From the NCBI GenBank assembly GCA_022447605.1, contig JAKVBG010000008.1, positions 62,001 to 126,000 of the forward strand: 64,000 nucleotides of DNA. Direction: 5' to 3'. This stretch comes from Mariniblastus sp. (GTDB lineage: Bacteria > Planctomycetota > Planctomycetia > Pirellulales > Pirellulaceae). Numbering within the stretch: the first letter of the stretch is position 1; each line of letters starts with the position of its first letter. The notes below the pieces were generated by a model. It was given only the letters and a program-made list of their open reading frames with translations, was not told the DNA's origin and made no database searches. Positions 28,162 through 39,390 of the stretch are shown in pieces. A program made the translations under genes and the position numbers.

Positions 28162-28989
28162 CTACGACGTCATGACATCGATCAGGCGACCGGGAGAACC
28201 CATGATATTGTAGCCGCCATCGATATGCAGGATTTCACCCGTGATACCGCTGGACAAATCGGACAACATGAACAGGCCCGTCTTGCCAACTTCGGAGTGG
28301 GTAATATTGCGGGAAAGCGGCGCCATGTGCTCATACATTTTGAGCATCTCGCCCACCCCCGCCGCGCTACCGGCCAGCGTTTTTAGTGGCCCGGCACTGA
28401 TCGCATTGACCCGGATTCCCTGCGGGCCCAGGTCATAGGCGAGGTAACGCGTGGCGGCTTCCAGCGCCGCCTTGCAAATGCCCATCACGTTGTAGCCAGG
28501 CACGCACTTTTCGCCGCCGTAATAGCTCATGCAAGCCACCGAAGCGTGCTCGGCCAACAGCGGCCGCGCTGCATTGCAAACGGCAATCAGGCTGTAGGCG
28601 CTGATTTCCATCGCCATCTTGAAACCTTCCCGGCTCGTTTCAATCGTTTCCCGCTGCAAATCGTCCCGGTCGGCAAAGGCCACCGAATGCAACAGGAAGT
28701 CCAGCTGGCCAAATTCCGACTTGGCCGTTTCCATCACAGTGGCAATTTGGTCGTCATCCTGAACATTGAGCGGGACAAGAAACTTGGCCTGTTCGGGTTG
28801 CTCGCTCTTTTCAATACATTTCTCCACCCGACGGCGGTTTTTTTTCTTTTCATCCCCTTCGCGGTCCGGCAGGTGGGTAAACCCGCACTGGCCCCCTTCG
28901 GCCATGATCATGTCGGCAATCGCCCAAGCGATTGAGCGATCATTGGCCACGCCCAAAATCAGTCCTTTTTTTCCGTCGAACAAGCCCAT
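28162..28989 (-). CDS. fabI: Enoyl-[acyl-carrier-protein] reductase (NADH), FabI type
   Basis: Last step of each fatty-acid elongation cycle. It is an SDR-fold protein of 275 residues. The FabI-specific cofactor region GVANDRSIAWAIA is at residues 13-25, and the active site is SYYGGEKCVPGYNVMGICK with Tyr156, catalytic Tyr166 and Lys173, in the Y-x6-Y-x-M-x-x-x-K arrangement that distinguishes FabI from ordinary SDRs. The C-terminus has ISAGPLKTLA and GEILHIDGGYNIMG. A 10-residue insert rich in Lys/Arg sits at 47-58 (DEKKKNRRR). The gene is divergent from the GAF sigma-54 activator. Confidence 0.95.
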   Translation of the reverse strand: MGLFDGKKGLILGVANDRSIAWAIADMIMAEGGQCGFTHLPDREGDEKKKNRRRVEKCIEKSEQPEQAKFLVPLNVQDDDQIATVMETAKSEFGQLDFLLHSVAFADRDDLQRETIETSREGFKMAMEISAYSLIAVCNAARPLLAEHASVACMSYYGGEKCVPGYNVMGICKAALEAATRYLAYDLGPQGIRVNAISAGPLKTLAGSAAGVGEMLKMYEHMAPLSRNITHSEVGKTGLFMLSDLSSGITGEILHIDGGYNIMGSPGRLIDVMTS

Positions 28990-29216
28990 TCAATTATTTC
29001 CCTATTTGGTGTTGGTTGTTTCATGAGATCAAAATGACTACGCTTTAGCAAGCCGCTTGATTGATCTGCTGGGCCGGGCCGGCACAAGCTGGTCCGCCTG
29101 GCGCCGTTTGGGTCGGTGTCGTACCGGTTGCCGGCTCAACATTGTAATGACTTTTTGTGCGTTACAAATGCCGCTTCAACGGGCCGGGCCAGGCAATACC
29201 GCATTTTGACCAAACC

Positions 29217-31154
29217 ATGTCATATTCCATTCCATTCGAGAGGTTGGCCGGCAGTCCTCGCGGTAGCCAATTGTTGCCCTGTCTGGTTGAGCTGGCCCTG
29301 CAGGAAGAAGAGGTCGACCTGTTTCTTGCCCGCCTCGTAGAAGCGGTCGAGCAAGCCTCCGGACCCGGTGTGATTTCGACCAGCATCATCCAAGGGGTCA
29401 AGGGTACCTGGCGGGTACTGGCGACCACACAGGCAGCGGGCCGGGTGCCGGAAGACCTCTTGGCCGAAGCCTTGGACTCCGAATCATACTTGGCAGCCGG
29501 CCCGTTCGCAGCCATCCCCCTGCATGCGCCCGGGCTGGCCGGCCAGCTGCTGACACAGAACGCGGATCCCTTGGCCGAACCCCTGGCCTGGGACTCGTTC
29601 GCGGCGGCCGTTGAATTTGCCCAGCACGTTTTCCGGCAGCGACAAGAGCCGGCACGGCGAGCGGAGCGCCTGGGCGCCATGCTGGAAATGACGGCCCAGT
29701 GGAATCGCTCCCGTGAAACGGGGGAGCTGTTAGAAGAAATCGCCCGAACTTCGACCCGCCTGCTGGGGGCCGAGCGGGCAACCATATTCCTGCTCGACCC
29801 GAGCGGGGAAACGCTGGTTGGAAAACCGGCGCTCGGCGTCGAGGGCGGGCCACTGGTGATCCCCAGTCGCGCCGGCGTGGTCGGGGAGGTCGTCCAGTCG
29901 GGTGAGCCACGGCGGGTCGATGCTGACATTGCTGCCGAGCAGCGCCAGATCCACCGTGACGTGGATGAACGGCTCGATTTTGAGACGCGCTCCTTGCTCT
30001 GTGTTCCCCTGATCAATTCTTCCAACCAGACGATTGGCGCGTTTGAGTTGATTAACAAGATCAAAGGCAACTTTTCCGATAGCGATCAGGACGCCCTGGT
30101 TGATCTGGCGGCCCACTCGGCAGTCGCCATTGAAAACACTCAGCTTGTCGAAAACCTGGAAACCGAGAAACGGATCGTGGCCAATGAGGCCGCGGGCCAG
30201 GTGCAACTGATTGGAAACTGCGAAGCGATTGAGCAATTGAAGCAGACCATTGACCGGATTGCCGATACGGACCTGGCGATCCTGATCACGGGGGAAAACG
30301 GGACGGGCAAGGAGGTGGTTGCCCAGCTGATTCATTACCTGAGTGCCCGCCGCGATGGCGTGCTGGTCGCCGTCAACTGCGCGGCCATTACCGAGTCGTT
30401 ACTGGAAAGCGAGCTGTTTGGTCACGAAAAAGGGGCCTTTACCGACGCTCATCAATCGAGGGCCGGCAAGTTTGAGCTGGCTGATAAGGGCACGCTCTTT
30501 CTTGACGAAATCGGTGACATGAGCCTGGGGGGACAGGCCAAGCTGTTGCGCGTGCTGGAAGAAAAAGTCGTGGTTCGGGTGGGCGGCTCCCAGCCCATAT
30601 CGACCGGGGCCCGCGTCATTGCGGCAACCAACCAGCGCCTGGCTCACTTGGTGGAGGAAAAACAATTTCGCGAAGATCTTTTCTTTCGACTCAACGTCGT
30701 CACCATCGAGATTCCGCCTCTGCGCGAGCGAGGCAACGACATCCACCTGTTGGCAGAGCACTTCCTGGGTAGTTTTTGCCGCAAGGCACGACGAAACACC
30801 CCGGTCATTTCAGCCGCTGCGCGGCAACGGCTGTTGAGCCATCCCTGGCCGGGCAACGTTCGTGAGCTGAGAAACCTGATGGAACGACTGGCATATCTGT
30901 CGTCGGGTGACACGGTTGAGCCGGAGGACCTGGCATTTATTCATTCACCCAAGTCAAAAGAGTCGACCATTCCCATGAACCTTTCGCTGAATGACGCCAC
31001 GCGCGTTTTTCAGTGCGACTATATTCAGAAACATATCCAGAATGCCAGCGGCAATATGACCGAGGCAGCCTCCATGCTTGGGCTGCATCGTTCGAACCTG
31101 TATCGAAAGATGCGCCAACTGGGAATGGACAATGATGCGTCGCCGGACGAATAG
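29217..31154 (+). CDS. Sigma-54-dependent transcriptional activator with GAF sensor
   Basis: 645 residues in four parts: an N-terminal region of ~150 residues I do not recognise, a GAF domain about 165-330 (GAERATIFLLDPSGETL to DLAAHSAVAIENTQL), an AAA+ domain with Walker A GENGTGKE (359-366), GAFTDA (406-411) for sigma-54 contact and LFLDEIGD as Walker B, and a Fis-type helix-turn-helix at the end (NMTEAASMLGLHRSNLYRKM). It activates sigma-54 promoters on a signal sensed by GAF. I chose ATG 29217; a GTG at 29157 is possible. Target genes are not indicated by context. Confidence 0.9.
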   Translation: MSYSIPFERLAGSPRGSQLLPCLVELALQEEEVDLFLARLVEAVEQASGPGVISTSIIQGVKGTWRVLATTQAAGRVPEDLLAEALDSESYLAAGPFAAIPLHAPGLAGQLLTQNADPLAEPLAWDSFAAAVEFAQHVFRQRQEPARRAERLGAMLEMTAQWNRSRETGELLEEIARTSTRLLGAERATIFLLDPSGETLVGKPALGVEGGPLVIPSRAGVVGEVVQSGEPRRVDADIAAEQRQIHRDVDERLDFETRSLLCVPLINSSNQTIGAFELINKIKGNFSDSDQDALVDLAAHSAVAIENTQLVENLETEKRIVANEAAGQVQLIGNCEAIEQLKQTIDRIADTDLAILITGENGTGKEVVAQLIHYLSARRDGVLVAVNCAAITESLLESELFGHEKGAFTDAHQSRAGKFELADKGTLFLDEIGDMSLGGQAKLLRVLEEKVVVRVGGSQPISTGARVIAATNQRLAHLVEEKQFREDLFFRLNVVTIEIPPLRERGNDIHLLAEHFLGSFCRKARRNTPVISAAARQRLLSHPWPGNVRELRNLMERLAYLSSGDTVEPEDLAFIHSPKSKESTIPMNLSLNDATRVFQCDYIQKHIQNASGNMTEAASMLGLHRSNLYRKMRQLGMDNDASPDE

Positions 31155-31197
31155 CGGGGCGGCACAATCCGTAATCCAGCGGGCGACAACTGGTTGC

Positions 31198-31464
31198 TTA
31201 CTGGGAAACCAACTTCGGATGTGGGCGCGACAAGGATGGGCGGGAGGCGGCCTGAGATGGAACCAGGCTGGGCATGTGCTCGATGCTCCAGGAGCTGCCG
31301 CCGGAGTGGGCCGACATCACCCGCTCCACCTGCTTCAGATTCTCATTGATCCGCTGCGCCCCGTGGATGGTGGCCCTGTCTGAGATGAACGCAACCAACC
31401 CGATCGTCACCAGTAAACTCAAAAGATTGAAAGGGAGTCGGAATGAGAAGTACCTGTTTTTCAC
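31198..31464 (-). CDS. Small single-span membrane protein
   Basis: 88 residues from a GTG at 31464 that has an AGGAG site at the right distance. A hydrophobic N-terminus (LPFNLLSLLVTIGLVAFI) anchors a polar tail that ends in a Ser/Pro-rich stretch. No family recognised. It is convergent with the sigma-54 activator, 43 nt apart. Confidence 0.55.
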   Translation of the reverse strand: MKNRYFSFRLPFNLLSLLVTIGLVAFISDRATIHGAQRINENLKQVERVMSAHSGGSSWSIEHMPSLVPSQAASRPSLSRPHPKLVSQ

Positions 31465-31533
31465 CAGACGGCTCCTGGAAAGAAAATCCGCTGTTCAATC
31501 TATGTCTACCCATCTCCTTATCGTCCAGTTTCA

Positions 31534-31560
31534 TTAAACAAGTTTAAAATCCTTTATAAT
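31534..31560 (+). promoter_or_regulatory. Possible promoter with palindrome upstream of the cytochrome gene
   Basis: A consensus -10 box TATAAT lies at 31555-31560 in an AT-rich region. The inverted repeat TTAAAC-AA-GTTTAA (31534-31547) covers where a -35 would be, but no TTGACA is present. It is about 180 nt before the large cytochrome gene. Confidence 0.3.
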
Positions 31561-31737
31561 TGAGTTTGTGGTGTGTTTTTTCTCTTTAGCTCCCCGTGTT
31601 CCTTAATGGGTCGGATTTCAAGGTGTTTATCGTTTGTATTGTTGTTTTGTTTTTTTTCGGGCTGGTAAAAAAGATTAAAATGAGACACTTCCACCAGTCC
31701 TGTTTGTTTCACTATCACCAACCGGCAGTCGACCAGC

Positions 31738-34700
31738 ATGCACTCAAGTCTCTCCACCGGCATATTGGCTTTTTCTCTGGCCTTCGGTTTCGGCTCTTTG
31801 CTTCGGGCTGACGATCCGCCAATTAGCTATCACCAACAGGTGCGGCCCATCTTTCAGACCAAGTGCTACAGCTGTCATCAACCGGCGCGCAACCTGGGCA
31901 GCTATTCCATGGTCGAGTTTGCCAAGCTTGTCGGTGCTGGGGATTCAGGGGACCACGCCATCGTGCCAGGCGAGCCGGGCCAAAGCCCCTTGATCGAATT
32001 GATCACGCCGGATGAATCGGGCATCGCTGAAATGCCGCAGGACGAACCACCCTTAACCCAGGAGGAATTGGAGTTGGTCCGCCTCTGGGTTCAGCAGGGA
32101 GCCGTGGACGATTCACCCAAACAGAACGTGAACTACTCGCAACAGCAGCCGCCCCAATACAGCCGGCTTCCGGTGATCACCTCGCTCGATTTTTCGCCCG
32201 ACGGCAAGTGGTTGGCAACAGCCGGATTTCACGAGGCCGTGCTGGTAGAACTTGGCTCTCGCAAGATCAAACATCGATTGATCGGGATTTCTCCCCGCAT
32301 TGAGTCGGTACGGTTTTCCCCCGACGGCAAACGGCTGGCCGTAGCGGGCGGGCGGCCTGGGCTGTCGGGCGAGGTTCAGATCTGGAAGGTTGCGACGGGC
32401 GAACTGGAACTCTCCAAGTCGGTCGGATACGACACGATCTACGGTGTCAGCTGGTCGCCTGATGGAACCAAAATCGCGTTTGGATCGACCGACACCAACC
32501 TGCGAGTCATCGATGCCCGCACTGGTGAACAAGTCCTGTTCCAGGGGGCTCATGACGACTGGGTGCGCGAAACGGCCTGGTCAGTCGATGGAAGCAAACT
32601 CGTTTCCGTCGGTCGCGACATGACTTGCAAGCTGGTCGATTTCGAGACGGAAAGGTTCATTGACAATATCACTTCGATCACGCCTGGTGTGCTGAAGGGG
32701 GGGATCGCTTCGGTCGCCCGGCACCCGCAGCGAGACGAGATCCTGATCGGTGGATCGGACGGAATTCCGAAGATTTACCGGATGATCCGCCAGACACAAC
32801 GGCGAATCGGTGACGACGCCAACATGATTCGGCGGATGCCGCCGATGGAAGGACGGATCCAGGCAGTTGACATTTCTCCCGACGGCCAGTGGTTTGCCGC
32901 CGGCACCAGCCTGGATGGATCGGGCGCCCTGGCCATCTATGCCTACAACTTCGATACGGCCCTGACAGATGAGCTAAAGGCCATTCTCGGCAAGACGGTG
33001 GCCGCCCGAACACCGGAAGAACTGGCACAGCGAGAGGAATATGTCACCCGCAACATCAAACAGGTCGCCACGGCCGATGTCCCCACGGGGATTTACGCGC
33101 TCCGTTTTGACCCGTCTGGCAAACAGATTGCCCTGGGTGGCAGCGACGGCATGATCCGGCTGGTTGATACTGCAACTGGCGATATCAACGCCTCGTTTGC
33201 GCCGTTTGAAATTACGACCCCGGCAACCCGTCAGCAGACGGAAGAGGGCTCCAACTGGCAATTGACAGCCCGCCAGCAGAAAACTCCGACCGACCAGGAC
33301 CCGCGCCGACCACTACTGGAGGAGGTCGTCGAGCTGGATGTCCAGCCTCGACACCTGTCCCTCTCCAAGACAGCCTATGCCCAACTGGTCGTCCGTGCAC
33401 GGACGGCTGATGGGGCCTGGCATGACGTGACCACAGAAGTGGCATTTGAATTTCCACAGGGCGATGGGGCCCCCGGCTTTTCGATCACCACCGACGGCCT
33501 GGTTCAGCGCGAACCGGGGGCTCAACAGCTTCGATCGCAAGTCAATGTCCGGTACCAGCAACAGTCGGTCGCCGTCCCGGTGGAGGTCGATGTCGACCCG
33601 GACTGGACACCCGATTTTATCCGCGACGTCAACCCGATTCTCTCCAGGCTCGGTTGCAACAACGGGACCTGTCACGGCTCGGCAGGGGGCAAGATGGGCT
33701 TCAAGCTTTCGCTCCGCGGTTACGATCCCATTTTTGATATTCGCGCCTTTACCGACGACCTTTCGGGGCGTCGTGTCAACCTGGCCTCACCCGCCGACAG
33801 CCTGATGTTGCTCAAGCCAACCGCCTCGGTGCCCCACCAGGGGGGTCAGCTGCTGAGCCCGCAGCACAAGTACTACCAGACCCTGCACGACTGGATTGCG
33901 GCCGGCGCCCTGCTCGACTTGGACGTTCCCCGGGTCACATCGCTGGATGTCTTTCCGGCCAACCCCATTTTGGCCCGGGCAGGCGACCGTCAACAGATGC
34001 GCGTGGTGGCAACCTACGCCGATGGACAACAGCGGGACGTAACGCACGAGGCATTCCTGGAAATCAGCGACACGGAGATCGCGAAAGTGGAAGGGACTCG
34101 GATGGTTGCCCAGCGAAGGGGCGAAACTCCCGTACTGGCCCGCTACGAAGGCGCCTTCACAGCCACCACACTGACCGTGATGGGAGATCGAACCGGGTTT
34201 GCCTGGGCCGAACCGGAAGCTTACGGTCCGATCGACGAAATGGTTGCGGCGAAGTGGAAGCGGATGAAGATCTTGCCCTCGGAGCTCTGTACAGACCAGG
34301 AGTTCATTCGTCGCGTCTACCTCGACCTGACCGGTTTGCCGCCGGCCAGTGACGTGGTCAAGCAGTTTCTCCAGGATCCCCGCGCGTCCCGCGTCAAACG
34401 GGATGCGATCGTCGACAGCCTGATCGGGAGCCCCGAATTCGTCGAGTACTGGAGCAACAAATGGGCCGACCTGCTACAGGTCAATCGGAAGTTCCTGGGA
34501 TTGGAGGGCTCCACGGCCTTTCGCCAGTGGATTCGGGAGCAGGTAGAAGCCAACACGCCTTACGACCAGTTTGTCAGCCTCATCCTGACCGCCCAGGGCT
34601 CCAACAAGGAGAACCCGCCGGCCGCCTATTACAAAATCCTTCGCACGCCGGTCGACACCATGGAAAACACGACCCACCTGTTCCTCGGCACTCGGTTCAA

Positions 34701-36837
34701 CTGCAACAAGTGCCACGACCATCCTTTTGAGCGGTGGACCCAAGACCAGTATTACGAAACGGCCGCCTTTTTTGCCCAGTTCCAGCTCAAAGAGGACCCG
34801 GCCAGCGGTGGGAAAAAAATTGGCGGGTCCGCCGTGGAAACACCCAAACCGCTATATGAACAGGTGCTCGATCTGGAAAGCGGCGATCTCACTCACGAAC
34901 GGACGGGACAAGTGGCCGAACCCCGCTTCCCCTTTGACTGTGATTACGAATCCGGACCGGCTTCCAGCCGCCGGCAAGAATTCGCGGACTGGGCCACTTC
35001 GGCCGACAATCCGTACTTTGCCACCAGCTACGTTAACCGCCTGTGGGGCTACCTGTTGGGCGTCGGGCTGATCGAACCGCTGGACGACATTCGGGCAGGC
35101 AATCCGCCCACCAATCCAGAGTTGTTGGACTATCTGACGCGCGAGTTCGTGGAACACGGTTTTGATATGCGGCACATCCTGCGGATTGTCTGCAAGTCGA
35201 GAACCTATCAGCTCTCGGTGCGAACCAACGCTTTGAACGAAAGCGATAAGGTCAACTACTCCCACGCGTTGCCACGCCGCTTGCCGGCCGAAGTTCTGTT
35301 TGACTCGATCCATTTTGTCACCGGCAGTCAATCGATGATTCCCGGCGCCCCGGCTGGAACCCGCGCCGCCGCACTGCCTGATTCCGGCGCTCGGCTGCCG
35401 AGCGGATTCCTCACAACCTTGGGCCGACCGGCCCGTGAAAGCGCCTGTGAATGCGAGCGGAACAATGACCTGCAACTCGGCTCGGTTCTGGCTCTGGTCA
35501 GTGGCCCCGACGTGGCGCGGGCCATCAGCGACCCGAAGAACCAGCTGGCTCAGCTGGTGGCCAACCGCGCGGACGACAAGGCGCTGATCAACGAACTCTA
35601 TTACCGAATTTTGAATCGACCCGCCACAGCCGCCGAGCTAGAAGTGGCGCAAACCGCTTTTCGGGAAATCGAATCGGATCACCAACGGCTGTTGGCTCAG
35701 CTGGATGAGCGCCGCGAAGTGGCCGCCCAGCTGAAACCGAAACTGGAGCAGCAGCGGGCCGACCTGATCGCACAGACCCAGCCTGCGCTCGATGAGGCGA
35801 TCCAGCGGATCGACCCGGAGCTGGGCCAGCGGGAGACGGCCCAGCGGGAACGGTTGGCAGCCGCCGAAACGGCGCTTCAGCAGTACCGCCAGGCAGCTAC
35901 CAGCCTGGAGAACTGGAAGCAACGCCAGAAAACGGAAGTCAACTGGCAAGCTGTTCGATTTGACGAGGTAACCACCGCATCCAAGGCGATCGCGACCGCG
36001 CGAGAAGACGGTTCGGTGCTGATTTCGCCGGCCGACAGTAAAGATGTCTATACAGCGACCTCCAAAACCGACCTGACTGGCATTGCCGGTGTGCGGCTGG
36101 AGCTGCTCCCCGACGATGCCTTGCCAACCAAAGGCCCGGGTACAGCCGGCAATGGGAATCTGGTTTTAACCGAGTTTCAAATGGAAATCGCCAACCCGGA
36201 CCAGCCGGACCAGTGGATCCCGGTCAAATTCAGTAAGGCTCTCGCCAACTTTGAACAAAACGGTTTGCCGATCGCCAATACGATCAACGGCCAGACCACG
36301 GGCGCCGGAGGCTGGGCGCTGTACGGGAACACGGGGAAAGTTAACTGGGGCAGTTACCAGATTGCCGAGCCTGTCGGATTCCCCCAGGGCACACTGCTTC
36401 GCTTCCGCTTGCACCAGGACTTTGACAATCAGCATCAGGTCGGCTGCTTCCGGGTTTCGCTCAGCCAGTCTGCCGGCGAGCTGGGGCTCAGCCTGTCGGA
36501 TTCTCTGTTGGCCCAATTGGACCAACCGGAGGACCAGTTAACCGAACCGATCAAGAAACAGATCCAGGCCGCTTATGAAAAAAGCGATCCACAGCTGAGA
36601 AAGCTGCAAGCCGAGTTGGCCGAAGCAAAAAAACCGCTGGCCGTTGATCCCGAGATTGTCCGCCTGCGTGAAAAATTAAAGCGTGTCAGCCAACCCGTTC
36701 CGGCCGATGCAATCCAGGCCCGACTGGAAATCGATTTGGGCCAAAGTGAAAAACAACTCGCCAACCGGCGGTTGACGGCAACCCAGGACCTGGCGTGGGC
36801 CCTGATCAACAGCCCATCCTTCCTGTTTAACCGTTAA
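31738..36837 (+). CDS. Large secreted planctomycete cytochrome c / WD40 / DUF1549-DUF1553 protein
   Basis: 1699 residues with a signal peptide. The first heme motif CYSCH is at 43-47 in a PSCyt1-type domain. WD40-like repeats follow (about 140-480), then a Big-2-like segment around 520-620. [18 protein letters not shown] near 639 is the second cytochrome-like segment. DUF1549 spans about 835-1030 and contains [12 protein letters not shown] near 988, another CxxCH. DUF1553 starts about 1080. It is interrupted: after [17 protein letters not shown] come a coiled coil and a jelly-roll-like segment (1290-1580), and the usual end [11 protein letters not shown] closes the protein. DUF1501 partner follows. 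Role unproven; such pairs are linked to polymer breakdown only by genome context. Confidence 0.85.
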   Translation: MHSSLSTGILAFSLAFGFGSLLRADDPPISYHQQVRPIFQTKCYSCHQPARNLGSYSMVEFAKLVGAGDSGDHAIVPGEPGQSPLIELITPDESGIAEMPQDEPPLTQEELELVRLWVQQGAVDDSPKQNVNYSQQQPPQYSRLPVITSLDFSPDGKWLATAGFHEAVLVELGSRKIKHRLIGISPRIESVRFSPDGKRLAVAGGRPGLSGEVQIWKVATGELELSKSVGYDTIYGVSWSPDGTKIAFGSTDTNLRVIDARTGEQVLFQGAHDDWVRETAWSVDGSKLVSVGRDMTCKLVDFETERFIDNITSITPGVLKGGIASVARHPQRDEILIGGSDGIPKIYRMIRQTQRRIGDDANMIRRMPPMEGRIQAVDISPDGQWFAAGTSLDGSGALAIYAYNFDTALTDELKAILGKTVAARTPEELAQREEYVTRNIKQVATADVPTGIYALRFDPSGKQIALGGSDGMIRLVDTATGDINASFAPFEITTPATRQQTEEGSNWQLTARQQKTPTDQDPRRPLLEEVVELDVQPRHLSLSKTAYAQLVVRARTADGAWHDVTTEVAFEFPQGDGAPGFSITTDGLVQREPGAQQLRSQVNVRYQQQSVAVPVEVDVDPDWTPDFIRDVNPILSRLGCNNGTCHGSAGGKMGFKLSLRGYDPIFDIRAFTDDLSGRRVNLASPADSLMLLKPTASVPHQGGQLLSPQHKYYQTLHDWIAAGALLDLDVPRVTSLDVFPANPILARAGDRQQMRVVATYADGQQRDVTHEAFLEISDTEIAKVEGTRMVAQRRGETPVLARYEGAFTATTLTVMGDRTGFAWAEPEAYGPIDEMVAAKWKRMKILPSELCTDQEFIRRVYLDLTGLPPASDVVKQFLQDPRASRVKRDAIVDSLIGSPEFVEYWSNKWADLLQVNRKFLGLEGSTAFRQWIREQVEANTPYDQFVSLILTAQGSNKENPPAAYYKILRTPVDTMENTTHLFLGTRFNCNKCHDHPFERWTQDQYYETAAFFAQFQLKEDPASGGKKIGGSAVETPKPLYEQVLDLESGDLTHERTGQVAEPRFPFDCDYESGPASSRRQEFADWATSADNPYFATSYVNRLWGYLLGVGLIEPLDDIRAGNPPTNPELLDYLTREFVEHGFDMRHILRIVCKSRTYQLSVRTNALNESDKVNYSHALPRRLPAEVLFDSIHFVTGSQSMIPGAPAGTRAAALPDSGARLPSGFLTTLGRPARESACECERNNDLQLGSVLALVSGPDVARAISDPKNQLAQLVANRADDKALINELYYRILNRPATAAELEVAQTAFREIESDHQRLLAQLDERREVAAQLKPKLEQQRADLIAQTQPALDEAIQRIDPELGQRETAQRERLAAAETALQQYRQAATSLENWKQRQKTEVNWQAVRFDEVTTASKAIATAREDGSVLISPADSKDVYTATSKTDLTGIAGVRLELLPDDALPTKGPGTAGNGNLVLTEFQMEIANPDQPDQWIPVKFSKALANFEQNGLPIANTINGQTTGAGGWALYGNTGKVNWGSYQIAEPVGFPQGTLLRFRLHQDFDNQHQVGCFRVSLSQSAGELGLSLSDSLLAQLDQPEDQLTEPIKKQIQAAYEKSDPQLRKLQAELAEAKKPLAVDPEIVRLREKLKRVSQPVPADAIQARLEIDLGQSEKQLANRRLTATQDLAWALINSPSFLFNR

Positions 36838-36874
36838 CTGGGCCCTGTACCCAACCCCTATCATCGAGGAAACC

Positions 36875-38341
36875 ATGTTTCGAATTATCGGACGACCTGG
36901 CAAAGATCTGTGTGACCGCGAACTCGGCGTGACCCGGCGCGATGTGCTCCGCATTGGCGGTTCCGGCATGCTGGGAATGACACTCGGCACGATGCTAAAC
37001 CTGAAGGCCCGAGCCGATGACGGGCAGTCGGGCCGGCCGGGATGGGGCAAGGCGAAGAGCATCATCCTGCTCTACCTGCAGGGCGGGCCCAGCCACCTCG
37101 ACCTGTGGGACCCCAAGGAAAACGTCCCGGACAACGTGAAGAGCGTGTTCAAGCCGATTTCGACCAAGATTCCGGGCGTTCAGTTTACCGAGAACCTGCC
37201 GCTGCTGTCACAGCTCAACGACCGGTTCACCATGATTCGCTCAATGAGCTACACCCCCGTCGGGCTGTTCAACCATACGGCAGCCATCTACCAGATGATG
37301 ACGGGCTATACGACCGACAAGGTGAGTCCGTCCGGCCAGCTGGAGCCGCCCACGCCCAAAGACTTCCCCAATTTCGGGTCACACATCATCCGCTTCAAGC
37401 CAGTCGATGTACCGATGTTGCCGTTTGTCATGCTGCCACGACCGCTGCAGGAGAGCAACGTGGTGGGCAAGGGGGGAAGCGCCGGTTTCCTGGGTAAAGC
37501 GTTTGACCCATACCAGCTGTTCCCGACCGGCGATGACATGAACATGAACAAGATGGCCAACATCAAGATCGACGATCTGAAGTTGCCGCCCGACGTGTTC
37601 TCCGTTCGACTCAAACGACGGGCCAAATTGCGCGACCTGATCACCGGCCAGATGCCGGATATTGATCGGGCCGTGGAACCTCTTAAGCTGGACGAACATT
37701 ACCAGCAGGCACTCGACCTCGTCGTCTCTGGCCGCGCCCGTGAAGCGTTCAACCTGGGAGCCGAATCCGAGGCGATGCGTGAGAAATACGGTCGAACCAC
37801 CTTTGGTGACAGCTGCCTACTGGCCCGACGGCTGGTCGAGGCGGGCACCCGGGTCGTGGAAGTCGTCTGGCCGAAGGTGGCCAACTCGGACAACCACAGC
37901 TGGGACCAGCATAAGGATTTGAGCAAGCGGATGAAGAACCAGTCGGCACCCATGTTCGATCGCGGGCTGAGTGGATTGATCGAAGACCTCGACGAGCGGG
38001 GCATGCTGGACGAAACCCTGGTCGTGGCGGTAGGTGAATTTGGCCGCAGCCCCCAACGGGGCGTCAGCACCTCGGGCAACGACAACAGTAACGATGGGCG
38101 GGACCACTGGCCCTACTGTTACACCGGGGTCATTGCCGGCGCCGGTATCAAGCGTGGCTATGTACACGGCAAATCCGACAAAACGGCCTCGGCCCCAATC
38201 GATGACCCGGTTCACCCCGGAGAGCTGTTGGCCACCATTTACCATGCCTTTGGGATTGACCCGGAGACCATGGTAATGAACCACCTGAATCAACCGCGTG
38301 AACTGGTCAAGGCGCATCCTGTTTCGGCCCTGTTTTCCTAG
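36875..38341 (+). CDS. DUF1501 protein (Tat-exported, sulfatase-like fold)
   Basis: 488 residues. The N-terminus has a Tat-type signal ([19 protein letters not shown]). Landmarks of the DUF1501 family are [36 protein letters not shown] and [13 protein letters not shown], with the C-terminal part [18 protein letters not shown]. The fold is related to alkaline phosphatase and sulfatases, but the metal-site residues are not clear from reading. It follows the DUF1549/DUF1553 gene by 37 nt, the pairing usual in planctomycetes, so the products probably work together outside the cytoplasm. Confidence 0.9.
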   Translation: MFRIIGRPGKDLCDRELGVTRRDVLRIGGSGMLGMTLGTMLNLKARADDGQSGRPGWGKAKSIILLYLQGGPSHLDLWDPKENVPDNVKSVFKPISTKIPGVQFTENLPLLSQLNDRFTMIRSMSYTPVGLFNHTAAIYQMMTGYTTDKVSPSGQLEPPTPKDFPNFGSHIIRFKPVDVPMLPFVMLPRPLQESNVVGKGGSAGFLGKAFDPYQLFPTGDDMNMNKMANIKIDDLKLPPDVFSVRLKRRAKLRDLITGQMPDIDRAVEPLKLDEHYQQALDLVVSGRAREAFNLGAESEAMREKYGRTTFGDSCLLARRLVEAGTRVVEVVWPKVANSDNHSWDQHKDLSKRMKNQSAPMFDRGLSGLIEDLDERGMLDETLVVAVGEFGRSPQRGVSTSGNDNSNDGRDHWPYCYTGVIAGAGIKRGYVHGKSDKTASAPIDDPVHPGELLATIYHAFGIDPETMVMNHLNQPRELVKAHPVSALFS

Positions 38342-38421
38342 TACATCCCTGCCGGCCCGTGTGTCGATAGCCCGTATTAACGGCCCCTTTTGCCTGGCGC
38401 GACCGGTGGTTACTCGTATTG

Positions 38422-39390
38422 ATGAACAAAGACTCCCTGGCCATCGATTGCAAACAGCTCTTCAAGACCTACCCGGGCAAACCACCTGTCGAGGCCGTCC
38501 GCGGTGTCGACCTGCAGGTTCACTCGGGTGAGTGTTTCGGTGTCCTGGGGCCCAACGGCGCTGGGAAAACAACGACGATTGAAATCCTCGAAGGACTGTT
38601 GCCGCCTACGTCCGGTTCGGTGCGCGTGCTGGACATGGATTGGTCGACCCAGGAGGTCGATATTCGACAGCATATTGGGGTCTCGCTCCAGGAAACCAAA
38701 CTGAGCGATCGATTGACGGTCGCTGAAACAACAGCCCTGTTTCGCAGTTTCTACCGGGACGGCTTGGCGCCCGAGGAGGCGCTGGAGCTGGTTGCCTTAA
38801 CAGACAAATCAAAGGCGTGGATCAAGACCCTTTCGGGCGGGCAAAAACAGCGACTGGCGGTTGCTCTGGCGATCGTGGGCGATCCCGACCTGCTGTTCCT
38901 GGACGAACCGACCACCGGCCTGGACCCCAGCAGCCGCCGGCAGTTGTGGGACATTATCCGTTCGTTCCGCCAGCGGAACAAAACCGTGATGATCACAACC
39001 CACTACATGGAAGAGGCAGAGCGGCTGTGTGACCGGGTGGCCATTTTTGACCAGGGGCAGGTGATTGCCCTCGGTACGCCGCGGGAACTGATCGCCTCAC
39101 TCGGCGCCGAGCACGTGGTGGAGTTCACACTGCCGGCCGATTTGCCCGCTCAAGAGAGACAGTCCCTGAATGAGTCGCTGAACGACTTGCCTGCGCTGGA
39201 GCAGGTGGAAGTCGCGGGCGACTCGGTACATGTAACGGCTGCCGATTCCCACTCGGCACTGCGCCAGCTGTTTGGGCTGCTGGAGCAACGACAGGTCGAT
39301 ATCAGCAGCCTAACCACCCGGCACGCCAGCCTGGAGGACGTCTTTGTCCACCTGACCGGGCGCTATCTGAGCGATGATTTGGCAGGGTGA
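38422..39390 (+). CDS. ABC transporter ATP-binding protein
   Basis: 322 residues, one nucleotide-binding domain: Walker A GPNGAGKTT (43-51), Q-loop in VSLQETKL, signature LSGGQKQR, Walker B LLFLDEPTTGLD and a switch histidine in MITTHYMEEAE. The C-terminal ~90 residues (DLPAQERQSLNESLND onward) are the extension seen in ABC-2 exporters of the drug/lipid type (CcmA-like COG1131). The permease follows with a GTGA overlap, forming an exporter pair. Confidence 0.9.
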   Translation: MNKDSLAIDCKQLFKTYPGKPPVEAVRGVDLQVHSGECFGVLGPNGAGKTTTIEILEGLLPPTSGSVRVLDMDWSTQEVDIRQHIGVSLQETKLSDRLTVAETTALFRSFYRDGLAPEEALELVALTDKSKAWIKTLSGGQKQRLAVALAIVGDPDLLFLDEPTTGLDPSSRRQLWDIIRSFRQRNKTVMITTHYMEEAERLCDRVAIFDQGQVIALGTPRELIASLGAEHVVEFTLPADLPAQERQSLNESLNDLPALEQVEVAGDSVHVTAADSHSALRQLFGLLEQRQVDISSLTTRHASLEDVFVHLTGRYLSDDLAG

